Assembly: GCA_946183095.1 (NCBI GenBank)
Contig: CAMHBE010000117.1
Coordinates: 1 to 6,475 of the forward strand
Direction: 5' to 3'
Length of the DNA stretch: 6,475 nucleotides
From: an uncultured Clostridia bacterium
GTDB taxonomy: Bacteria > Bacillota > Clostridia > Oscillospirales > Ruminococcaceae
Positions 1-6,075 of this stretch are shown in pieces; the first letter of the stretch is position 1, and each line of letters starts with the position of its first letter. The notes under the pieces were generated by a model. The model did not search any database. It had not been told where the DNA came from and saw only the letters and a list, made by a program, of their open reading frames with translations. The position numbers and the translations under genes were made by a program.

Positions 1-74
1 GGGCGACGTAAGCGCCCTTTGGCGGGGGTGTCGAGGGGGCAGAGCCCCCTATCTCGACATCTCGATATCTCAAC
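1..74. repeat. Palindromic and tandem intergenic repeat downstream of addB
   Basis: This G/C-rich block lies beyond the addB stop codon and is cut by the window edge. It contains a 7-bp perfect stem AGGGGGC/GCCCCCT (34-40 and 44-50, loop AGA). GTCG (30-33) and CGAC (55-58) can extend this stem across a 4-base bulge. Next come three tandem 8-base units, ATCTCGAC, ATCTCGAT and ATCTCAAC (51-58, 59-66, 67-74). At the far left are two alternative small stems, GGGCG/CGCCC (1-5, 13-17) and CGCC/GGCG (13-16, 21-24). No T-tract follows the main hairpin in the addB direction, so it is not a classic intrinsic terminator, although it could still stabilise the 3' end of the mRNA. The style resembles dispersed palindromic repeats of Ruminococcus-type genomes; that comparison is from general knowledge and unverified. 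Confidence 0.55.
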
Positions 75-97
75 AAATCTGTCCTCTCTGCCCTCTC

Positions 98-3000
98 TCA
101 ACTGCTTCTCCCGCAGAACAGGCTGTATTCGCAGTATTTGCAGGCCGAATCGTCTCTTGGGCAGGCGCCGGCCATGCCGGAAGCGGTCTCCTTCGCTTTG
201 GTATTTATATACGACGTGCAGTATGCGTGAAGTGCGTTGAAGACCTCGGGAGTTACCTCGACATGGTCGGTGTAGCCGCCGCGCACTTTGCCGTAACGCT
301 CGGTGAGCTGTTCGTTGAGCGCATCGAGTTCGGGCTTTTCGGGCGAATCCGACAGTATCATACCGGCGGGGGAGTGCTCGCGCATATATTTTTGCAGGCT
401 CTTGCGGGACTTCTCCGCAATATCGCTGCCGTCGGAGTTCTCGTAGGATATCATGCCCACGGGCAGATACATCACCGACGAGGGGCGCAGTGACGGGTCA
501 TTGCCCACAACGCCGAAAAGATACATCAGCATTTGCAGGTCTTCTCCCCTGAAAATATCCTCCAGCTCGAAAGTCCTGCTGCTGCGCTTGTAGTCCACCA
601 CCCGCACGAACTTACCGCCGTCCGCCTGCATCGTGTCTATTCTGTCGCAGATACCCGATACCGTGATATCTCCCAGCCTGAACGTGAGCCGCTGCTCCAG
701 CGCTTCGGGGTAAAATCCGCCCACCGAGCTGTCGTCCCTTATGCGCACAGCCGCTTTCACCGCGTACCGCCCGAGACGTTTCAGAAGATACGAAAAGCGC
801 TTTGCACCGCCGAAATCACCGAAATACCCCGTTTCCTCATACACCCTTATGCTCTCTGCAACGTGTGCGGCTATCTGTTCGTCAGTGAGCCGAATGAGCG
901 CGCTGCGGTCATCTTTGCAGTCGTTCAGGAGCCTTTGCAGACAGAAATGTATGACAGTTCCCGCAAGTGCCGCATCGACTGTCCGCTCACCGTCCTCGCG
1001 CAGTCCCAGCCCGTATTTGCAGAAAAACGCGAATTTGCAGCGGTTCACGAGGGTTATCGCAGTGGGCGACCAGCTTTTCGGCGTGAGCAGCATCCTTGCG
1101 TTTTTCTGCCCGATAATGTGGCGGTCACGGTCGGGGCGTTCCCCCGCAGCCGACCTTAGCATCTCGGTGAACCTCGGCGGTACGGCGTTCATAAGCGCCT
1201 TTCGTTCGCCGGAGCGCGTCCTGTCACGATAAATGCGGGCAAGATACCGTTCGGCGGACTTTCTCGTGCGGCAGTAGAACTCCGCGCCGTAGTTGTCGGC
1301 ACCGTCTATGTGGGCTCCGAACCGTTCACGAAGCTGTGCGAGGGGAGCGGCGGGTTCGAGATACCGTCCGTCCTCGCTCAGCAGCGAGTAGGTGATGTAC
1401 AGCTTCTCCGACGGGATGTTCGTGCAGCGGTACACCGTGAAAAGCTCCTGCGAATAGCGTGACAGCCTGTCCGACGTGACGGGGATGCCAAGCTCGGTGA
1501 GCTGCTCGCTCTCCGCGGGAGTGAAAATATCCGAAACGGGCGGCGGGGGCGGCATAACGCCCTGGTCGAAACCACATATAAACACATACCTGACATCTGT
1601 GAAGCGGCTCCTGTCCGTATCGCCCACAGTTACCGCGTCAAGTGTCTGCGGCGGCTTTGCGACAGTCGTCGATGTGAAGATATCCGTCAGTATGCCGATA
1701 TATTCTTCAAGGGGCAGGTAACAGCCTTTGAGCGCTTTATGAGCCGACTCGAACACCGTCACCGTGTCGTCCCATATCTCGCTGTATTCTTCGAGCTTGC
1801 GGCGGTCAACTATCAGTCCGCCGTCCTCCTCGCGCCCGATGATGCACTTTCCGTAAACCGTGCGGTAGATGTCCATTTTGTTGCAGATATGGTCGCAAAG
1901 CAGGCGGGTAAGCTCCGCGCCGTCGGCTCCCTCGGCAGCATTTTTCAGTTCTTTCAGCGGTTCTATGATGCTCTTGCGCAGCTCTTCGAGATGCCCGCTC
2001 CGGTCGAGCTGTTCGGGAAACTTTCGCAGCCAGTCGCGCTGCCGCAGGTCATAAGTTCGCGCAAGCTGTTCTATCCTGTCGATCTGGATGTTGCTTATGA
2101 CCTTGCCGGAGGAATGGCGGACAAACCCGCTCTTGACATAGCGGAGAATGTCGCCGGTATCGAAAGAGAGCGCACGCAGCGTGTATATCGCAAAACGCAC
2201 GAAAGAGCGGGTCATCAGCGGTTCGGGGATATCCGCGAACGCAGGGATCCCGTACTTCTTCATGGCGCTGTCGAGTATGGGATCATACGCGCTGTCGGGG
2301 GTGAGAACGGCGATATCCCTGCACCGCACCCCTTTGTCGGTGAGCGAGCGTATCTCGGCGCATATCCAGTCGCACTCCTGCCACATATCCCGCGCTTCGG
2401 TGATGTGAAGTTCCCGGCACCTGCGGTACTGTTCGGTAAGGCGGGTGACTTTTTTTTCACCGTCTCCGGCAAGTCCGGATGCGAGCCTGTTCACCGCGTC
2501 GAATCTGCGTTCGCGGCATTCGGGGTAATCGCAGGTGAGTGCGACGGTCACACCTGCGGCTTTATCGAGCAGTGCCCGTATAAATGCAAGCTGACTGCCG
2601 GAGAATCGGTCGAACTCGTCGAAGAATACCTCACAGCCGTCATAGATATCGCTTTTGAGCACCGTTTCGGCTGCACGGCGCACGTCGTCGAGCTTGTCGT
2701 CGAAATTGGTGCAGAGTATGCGGTCATACGCGGAGTAGATGAGCGAGATGTCGTTCAGCTTGTCATAGAGCGCATCGCCTATCTGTTCATTCCTTGCGAG
2801 ACGGGCGCGCAGTTCGGAAGGGGATATCCCCGCGCCGCGCATATCTCCGACCATTCCCAGCGCGAAAGTCGGGAACCCTTGCTTTTTCGCCTGACCCCTG
2901 TAGTACAGCAGCGCCCCGTCGCCCGCACATTCTTCGAGAGCGCGTTTCATCGCGATATGCTTCGCTATGTCGTCGGCGTACTCTTTCGTTTCGCCGTGCA

Positions 3001-3220
3001 GCCGCAGTATCCGCTGTGCTTCCCGCGAGAACATCGCCACTCTGCAATGCCTTGACAGGTGGTGCGGTATCGTTCTGTACAGCAGTTTCTCCGCTTCAAA
3101 CGAGAACTGGTCGGGTACGAAAAGAACGGCATCCCGCCCGCTTTCGGCAGCTGCCGTCATAAGTTTTCTCAGCAGCGAGGATTTTCCCGTCCCCGCTTCT
3201 CCGGTTATAAGATGTAACAT
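98..3220 (-). CDS. addB: AddB, ATP-dependent helicase/nuclease subunit B (RexB-like)
   Basis: AddB is one subunit of the AddAB helicase-nuclease, the Firmicutes counterpart of RecBCD. The complex resects double-strand breaks and responds to Chi in the cytoplasm. The protein is 1040 aa, somewhat shorter than the roughly 1150 aa usual in Bacillus. It opens with a Walker A motif, GEAGTGKS (residues 7-14), in the N-terminal position typical of AddB. A Walker B-like stretch FFDEFDRF has its first Asp at residue 201. The C-terminal RecB-type nuclease domain shows H758 (GTVIHF), D859 (GICDRID), D876 and K878 (VVDYKRSS). Four cysteines fit the AddB 4Fe-4S staple: C728 (NRCKFAFF) before the nuclease core, then C1027, C1030 and C1036 in the CxxCx5C tail. 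All key residues are present, so it should be active. The ATG at 3220 places the P-loop correctly and has AAGGAG upstream. No addA lies between its stop codon and the left edge. Confidence 0.95.
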   Translation of the reverse strand: MLHLITGEAGTGKSSLLRKLMTAAAESGRDAVLFVPDQFSFEAEKLLYRTIPHHLSRHCRVAMFSREAQRILRLHGETKEYADDIAKHIAMKRALEECAGDGALLYYRGQAKKQGFPTFALGMVGDMRGAGISPSELRARLARNEQIGDALYDKLNDISLIYSAYDRILCTNFDDKLDDVRRAAETVLKSDIYDGCEVFFDEFDRFSGSQLAFIRALLDKAAGVTVALTCDYPECRERRFDAVNRLASGLAGDGEKKVTRLTEQYRRCRELHITEARDMWQECDWICAEIRSLTDKGVRCRDIAVLTPDSAYDPILDSAMKKYGIPAFADIPEPLMTRSFVRFAIYTLRALSFDTGDILRYVKSGFVRHSSGKVISNIQIDRIEQLARTYDLRQRDWLRKFPEQLDRSGHLEELRKSIIEPLKELKNAAEGADGAELTRLLCDHICNKMDIYRTVYGKCIIGREEDGGLIVDRRKLEEYSEIWDDTVTVFESAHKALKGCYLPLEEYIGILTDIFTSTTVAKPPQTLDAVTVGDTDRSRFTDVRYVFICGFDQGVMPPPPPVSDIFTPAESEQLTELGIPVTSDRLSRYSQELFTVYRCTNIPSEKLYITYSLLSEDGRYLEPAAPLAQLRERFGAHIDGADNYGAEFYCRTRKSAERYLARIYRDRTRSGERKALMNAVPPRFTEMLRSAAGERPDRDRHIIGQKNARMLLTPKSWSPTAITLVNRCKFAFFCKYGLGLREDGERTVDAALAGTVIHFCLQRLLNDCKDDRSALIRLTDEQIAAHVAESIRVYEETGYFGDFGGAKRFSYLLKRLGRYAVKAAVRIRDDSSVGGFYPEALEQRLTFRLGDITVSGICDRIDTMQADGGKFVRVVDYKRSSRTFELEDIFRGEDLQMLMYLFGVVGNDPSLRPSSVMYLPVGMISYENSDGSDIAEKSRKSLQKYMREHSPAGMILSDSPEKPELDALNEQLTERYGKVRGGYTDHVEVTPEVFNALHAYCTSYINTKAKETASGMAGACPRDDSACKYCEYSLFCGRSS

Positions 3221-3231
3221 AAAGGGTATTG

Positions 3232-3237
3232 CTCCTT
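3232..3237 (-). promoter_or_regulatory. addB ribosome binding site
   Basis: AAGGAG on the minus strand lies 11 bases before the ATG at 3220. This spacing is longer than the usual 5-9, but no closer purine-rich site exists. It supports the ATG directly ahead of the P-loop as the start. Confidence 0.6.
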
Positions 3238-3249
3238 CAGAATGTGGGA

Positions 3250-3292
3250 ACTGCCCCTGTCACGGGTATGCGGGACTTGCGGCAGGGGCAGT
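3250..3292. repeat. Hairpin in the addB leader
   Basis: ACTGCCCCTG (3250-3259) and CAGGGGCAGT (3283-3292) form a perfect 10-bp, G/C-rich stem around a 23-base loop. It sits 29 bases before the addB start codon and just upstream of the ribosome site. No U-run follows on the minus-strand transcript, so it is not a standard intrinsic terminator. It could be an mRNA-processing or stability element, or a leader structure affecting addB expression; the sequence does not decide between these. Confidence 0.55.
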
Positions 3293-3299
3293 ATCTATC

Positions 3300-3333
3300 G
3301 GATCATTCCGGGTGATCCCGCCTTTTTTGGCGG
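3300..3333. repeat. Two small hairpins after the unknown gene
   Basis: Two adjacent inverted repeats lie just beyond the stop codon at 3346. One is CCGCC/GGCGG (3318-3322, 3329-3333) with a homopolymer loop (A6 on the minus strand). The other is GGATCA/TGATCC (3300-3305, 3313-3318) with a 7-base loop. They share base 3318, so both cannot form completely at once. Neither is followed by a T-tract on the minus strand. They may act as 3'-end stabilisers or a weak terminator of the upstream gene. Confidence 0.35.
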
Positions 3334-3345
3334 CAGTGTCCGCTC

Positions 3346-4266
3346 TCACGCCTGTGCGTCGAGCAAGCCGAGTGTGCTCACGGTAATGACACCGGTGCCT
3401 GACGCGAACTTTTCGCGGATGAACTCAAAGGCTTCGAGACGGGCACGGGCTTCTTCGCTGAGATCACCTATGCCGACTTCACCTTTAAGAGTGTCCTTAT
3501 ACTTTTTCCACTGGCTGTTGAGGTCATCGGACAGCTTGTTCAGTTTGCTGATATTGTCCTGCGCTTTGCTGACAAAATCATCCTCGGTGCGGTCGAGCTT
3601 ATTCAGCAGCAGCGAGTCGCCGGGGTCGGGAGTTTTCAGCCCCGTCATTTCCTCAAACACAGCGGCGTATGCGATATAATCGCGGGTAAAGCCCTCGTTG
3701 TCCTGTGAGGATATCGCGGAGCCGTCCTCGTTCCTGCCATAAGGCGCAAGAAAAGAGTCGATGCGGCTCTGTACATCGTCAAGCGCTTTGCTGATATCGC
3801 CCGATGAGATGATATCACCGTTTTTCTTGTCCGCGAACAGCCATTTCTTGTCGCTGTCTCCCTGTACCGTAATGAAGCCGCCGTTTTCTTCGGATCTTTC
3901 AAGCATATCTATATAGTGATATTTTTCGTCTTCGAGACCGCGGAAAGTCTTTATATCCTGCTCCTCTTTGTTTCGTATGCTGATGATACGACCCTGCATC
4001 TGTAAATATGACCGTGCGGCTATGTCCGCCTTGTCGGATTCGGATAGTCCGTCAAGAGCGCGTATGACATCGGCATTGTCGTTCTTGAAGGCGTTTGCAA
4101 GACGCTCTGTAAAGCTGTCGATATTGTTTTCGGAAACTTTGCTTGTTTCCTTTCCGGCGTTAAGATATGCGCCCTTAGCGGCAGAAAGGACGGATGACCC
4201 TCCGCCGACCGCTTTGGAGTTGAACTGGTTTCCTGCAGATCTCAGACTTGATACGATATTATTCAT
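3346..4266 (-). CDS. Unrecognised soluble protein, 306 aa
   Basis: I do not recognise this protein. The ATG at 4266 is preferred because GGAGGGAG stands 4 bases before it; an in-frame ATG six codons upstream (4284) overlaps that ribosome site and lacks its own. The first ~40 residues are rich in Gly, Ser, Ala and Asn (for example VGGGSSVLSAAKGA), without a signal peptide. The middle is charged and probably helical. Around QDNISKLNKLSDDLNSQWKK a heptad-like pattern suggests a short coiled coil. The end is a hydrophobic, small-residue tail (GTGVITVSTLGLLDAQA). There are no membrane segments, cysteine clusters or nucleotide-binding motifs. It lies between the twin palindrome and addB, with 125 bases to the addB start, and may have its own promoter. 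The clear ribosome site and long open frame make it a real gene. A structural or secretion-associated role is possible but only a guess. Confidence 0.8.
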   Translation of the reverse strand: MNNIVSSLRSAGNQFNSKAVGGGSSVLSAAKGAYLNAGKETSKVSENNIDSFTERLANAFKNDNADVIRALDGLSESDKADIAARSYLQMQGRIISIRNKEEQDIKTFRGLEDEKYHYIDMLERSEENGGFITVQGDSDKKWLFADKKNGDIISSGDISKALDDVQSRIDSFLAPYGRNEDGSAISSQDNEGFTRDYIAYAAVFEEMTGLKTPDPGDSLLLNKLDRTEDDFVSKAQDNISKLNKLSDDLNSQWKKYKDTLKGEVGIGDLSEEARARLEAFEFIREKFASGTGVITVSTLGLLDAQA

Positions 4267-4270
4267 AAAG

Positions 4271-4278
4271 CTCCCTCC
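4271..4278 (-). promoter_or_regulatory. Strong ribosome binding site of the 306-aa gene
   Basis: The minus strand reads GGAGGGAG, then CTTT, then ATG. This near-ideal Shine-Dalgarno site selects the start at 4266 over the in-frame ATG at 4284. Confidence 0.8.
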
Positions 4279-4359
4279 ATTCACCGCTGCCTGATAAAAG
4301 CGTTCTGTATGTTATATCGGCACAGCAGAGGAAAACTTTAGATTATGAACGTATTTTTC

Positions 4360-4388
4360 CTTATGACCGGTCGTTTCCCGGAAGTCAA
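4360..4388 (-). promoter_or_regulatory. Possible promoter for the 306-aa gene
   Basis: On the minus strand TTGACT (4388-4383) is followed after exactly 17 bases by CATAAG (4365-4360). The -35 box matches 5 of 6 and the -10 box 4 of 6 consensus positions, lacking the final T. The -35 box lies inside one arm of the adjacent long palindrome. A better -10-like hexamer, CATAAT, lies at 4347-4342 but has no good -35. The call is tentative. Confidence 0.3.
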
Positions 4389-4450
4389 GGGTTTCCAAAA
4401 ATAATTTTTCGGTGAAAAATTTTTTTCGGAGCCTCCCTTGACTTCCGGGA
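4376..4450. repeat. Long palindrome H1 (75 bases)
   Basis: Two 16-base arms, TCCCGGAAGTCAAGGG (4376-4391) and CCCTTGACTTCCGGGA (4435-4450), are perfect reverse complements. Inside them an A/T-rich second stem (about 4395-4410 and 4414-4429) pairs at 14 of 16 positions around a GGT loop. Nearly the whole 75 bases can thus fold into one hairpin or cruciform. No gene spans it. In the minus-strand transcript it lies downstream of mnmE and upstream of the 306-aa gene. It ends exactly where palindrome H2 begins. Confidence 0.85.
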
Positions 4451-4542
4451 TGCGCCATGCTGAAAGGCGCTGCCGACGGGGCAGGGTGGGAAGCAAAACG
4501 TACTGCACCTCCCCGTCGCGCCTTCGATTTTAGCATGGCGCA
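4451..4542. repeat. Long palindrome H2 (92 bases)
   Basis: The outer arms TGCGCCATGCT (4451-4461) and AGCATGGCGCA (4532-4542) match perfectly over 11 bases. Inside, AGGCGC (4465-4470) pairs with GCGCCT (4518-4523), then GACGGGG (4475-4481) with CCCCGTC (4511-4517). A weaker extension pairs AGGGTG (4483-4488) with CACCT (4506-4510) across one bulge. The result is a long interrupted stem with small internal loops, more like a structured RNA or a non-autonomous palindromic repeat than a simple terminator. It abuts H1 without a spacer. Short minus-strand reading frames through it have no ribosome sites and simply translate the repeat. Confidence 0.8.
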
Positions 4543-4621
4543 CCACTCCCTGTGCAGTGCGGACTTTCAGGCGTTTTGTCCTCGGGGGCGAATAAAAAGC
4601 AAAACCGCAATGTGTCAACAG
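4543..4621. other. Remainder of the mnmE 3' flank
   Basis: These 79 bases between the mnmE stop and palindrome H2 hold no gene. In the mRNA sense they begin with T-rich stretches (TTTTGCTTTTTATT) but lack a preceding hairpin, so no standard terminator is seen. GTGCAGT (4552-4558) and CGTTTTG (4572-4578) are complementary to ACTGCAC (4502-4508) and CAAAACG (4494-4500) in the H2 loop, so this flank may belong to the same structured element. Confidence 0.4.
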
Positions 4622-5983
4622 TCACTTCCCGACGCAGAACCTTCTGAAAACACTGTCTATCACTGCGTCGGAAGCCTTATCGCCGGACAGCTCATACAGC
4701 TTGTCGAGCGCGTTCTCGCACATTATCCCCACAGCGTCGAGGGTCATTCCCGCTTCGAGTGCTTCACGCGCCCGACGGATAAGTTCCAGGGCTTCACAGG
4801 CGCAAAGCCGCTGGCGCTCGTTGGCGATATACCCCGACGTGAGGTCGAGCCTTCCGATGCCGGAAACTTCCGCAACGGCGCGCGCTATCGTCTCCGAACT
4901 CGCGGGGTCTTTCGCGCTTATACGCACGGTATTGGGGAATTGCGACGAAAGGCGGGCGACATCCGCTTTTTCCGCAAGATCGGTCTTGTTTATGACACAC
5001 ACTGTCTTTGCCGGGTCGAGCCTGGCGATGAGACGATCATCGTCGCCGGAGAGTTCGCGGCTCGAATCGAATACCGCAAGCACCACGGACGATTCGCCGA
5101 GCTTTTTGAGCATCCGCTCAACGCCGATGCCCTCCACAACATCGTCGGTGTCTCGTATCCCCGCGCAGTCCGCGAGCCGCAGCATGATGCCGCCGAGCAT
5201 CACCGTTTCTTCGACGATATCGCGGGTGGTACCCTCGATGTCGGTGACTATGCTGCGCTCGGTGCCTGTCAGCAGGTTCATAAGCGTTGACTTGCCAACA
5301 TTCGGTCTGCCGACTATCGCGGTGGGTATGCCGTCGCGGAGCATCTGCCCCTCACCGCTGCTCGCTATCAGGCTTGCAAGCTCGTTTTCCGCGTTTTGCA
5401 GCTTCTGCGTTTCGAGGTTCCCGTCGAACTCGTCCTCCATTTCGTCGGGGTAGTCTATCCACGCCTGTATCAGCGTGACTATCGACAGTATCTCGTCCGA
5501 AACGGCTTTGATGCGCCTGTGGAGCGCTCCCTCGCGCTGTGCTTCGCTGCAGATGAGGAATTGCTCGTTCTGTGCGCCGATGATATCCGCGACAGCTTCC
5601 GCCTGCGTGAGCGACATCTTCCCGTTCAGCATTGCTCTTTTGGTGAATTCTCCTGCCTGTGCGGGAACTGCACCCGCCGAAAAGCAGGCGCTCAGCACCC
5701 TTTTCGCGATAAAAACACCGCCATGGCAGGATATCTCCGCGGTATCCTCACCGGTGTAACTGTGCGGGGCGCGGAATATGAGCAGAACCCCGTCATCCAG
5801 CCGTGTCCCGCCGTCATGTATGGTGCCGTAAGCGGCGGTATATCCGCGCATCTCGGTCACGGCTTTTCCGCTGACAGGCTCGAACACCTTTGCGGCGATA
5901 CCGGCGGCATCATCACCGGATATTCGTATTACAGCTATCCCGCCCTGTGCGGGTGGGGTAGCTATCGCAGCTATAGTTTCCAT
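4622..5983 (-). CDS. mnmE: MnmE (TrmE), tRNA uridine-34 modification GTPase
   Basis: MnmE works with MnmG in the cytoplasm to install the (carboxymethyl)aminomethyl group at C5 of wobble uridine 34 in certain tRNAs, using GTP hydrolysis and a methylene-tetrahydrofolate-derived carbon. The protein has 453 aa, the family's usual length. Residues 1 to ~118 form the folate-binding N-domain, starting METIAAIATPP, with GEFTKRAMLNGK at 111-122. The G domain is inserted in the helical domain: G1 GRPNVGKST (225-233), G2 GTTRD (251-255), G3 DCAG (272-275), G4 NKTD (332-335) and G5 SAK (356-358). The C-terminus is CVGK (450-453), with the Cys needed for modification. G3 has Cys where DTAG is usual. The ATG at 5983 matches the family N-terminus; a GTG at 6079 in the same frame would only add 32 residues of translated hairpin. 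Its ribosome site (AGAAAG) is weak. No mnmG or jag is adjacent. Confidence 0.97.
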   Translation of the reverse strand: METIAAIATPPAQGGIAVIRISGDDAAGIAAKVFEPVSGKAVTEMRGYTAAYGTIHDGGTRLDDGVLLIFRAPHSYTGEDTAEISCHGGVFIAKRVLSACFSAGAVPAQAGEFTKRAMLNGKMSLTQAEAVADIIGAQNEQFLICSEAQREGALHRRIKAVSDEILSIVTLIQAWIDYPDEMEDEFDGNLETQKLQNAENELASLIASSGEGQMLRDGIPTAIVGRPNVGKSTLMNLLTGTERSIVTDIEGTTRDIVEETVMLGGIMLRLADCAGIRDTDDVVEGIGVERMLKKLGESSVVLAVFDSSRELSGDDDRLIARLDPAKTVCVINKTDLAEKADVARLSSQFPNTVRISAKDPASSETIARAVAEVSGIGRLDLTSGYIANERQRLCACEALELIRRAREALEAGMTLDAVGIMCENALDKLYELSGDKASDAVIDSVFRRFCVGK

Positions 5984-5993
5984 TTTTACACAA

Positions 5994-5999
5994 CTTTCT
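5994..5999 (-). promoter_or_regulatory. Weak ribosome binding site of mnmE
   Basis: AGAAAG on the minus strand lies 10 bases before the ATG at 5983. It is a poor Shine-Dalgarno match, but the start codon it serves is fixed by conservation of the MnmE N-terminus. Confidence 0.4.
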
Positions 6000-6018
6000 G
6001 GTATTGTTGCAGCGTTTT

Positions 6019-6045
6019 CGCTTCCTTTGTCGTACAAAGGAAGCG
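6019..6045. repeat. Perfect 12-bp hairpin between the SecA-like gene and mnmE
   Basis: CGCTTCCTTTGT (6019-6030) and ACAAAGGAAGCG (6034-6045) are exact reverse complements around a 3-base loop. On the minus strand the hairpin is followed by AAAACG, not a T-tract, so it does not look like an intrinsic terminator. It lies 36 bases before the mnmE start and may be a processing site, leader structure or small dispersed repeat. Beside it, TGAGGGAG occurs twice (6047-6054 and 6057-6064) as a direct repeat. Confidence 0.7.
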
Positions 6046-6075
6046 GTGAGGGAGTTTGAGGGAGAGGCAGCGCTC

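Noticed and set aside
34..50. Intrinsic terminator of addB
   Set aside because: The stem is G/C-rich and well placed, but no T-tract follows in the direction of transcription; it is kept only as a repeat.
51..74. CRISPR array
   Set aside because: The repeats are 8-base contiguous units without spacers and no cas gene is present.
1739..3055. 438-codon open frame on the plus strand, antisense to addB
   Set aside because: It lies wholly inside addB, whose motifs and length are unmistakable. The translation has no recognisable domain and it has no good ribosome site; long antisense frames are common in such G/C-rich codon usage.
4312..4618. Small minus-strand frames across the twin palindrome (77 and 74 codons)
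   Set aside because: They translate the inverted repeats, overlap each other in different frames and lack ribosome sites.
4457..5290. 277-codon plus-strand frame covering the mnmE 3' half and palindrome H2
   Set aside because: It is antisense to conserved MnmE sequence and starts inside the palindrome; it shows no protein features of its own.
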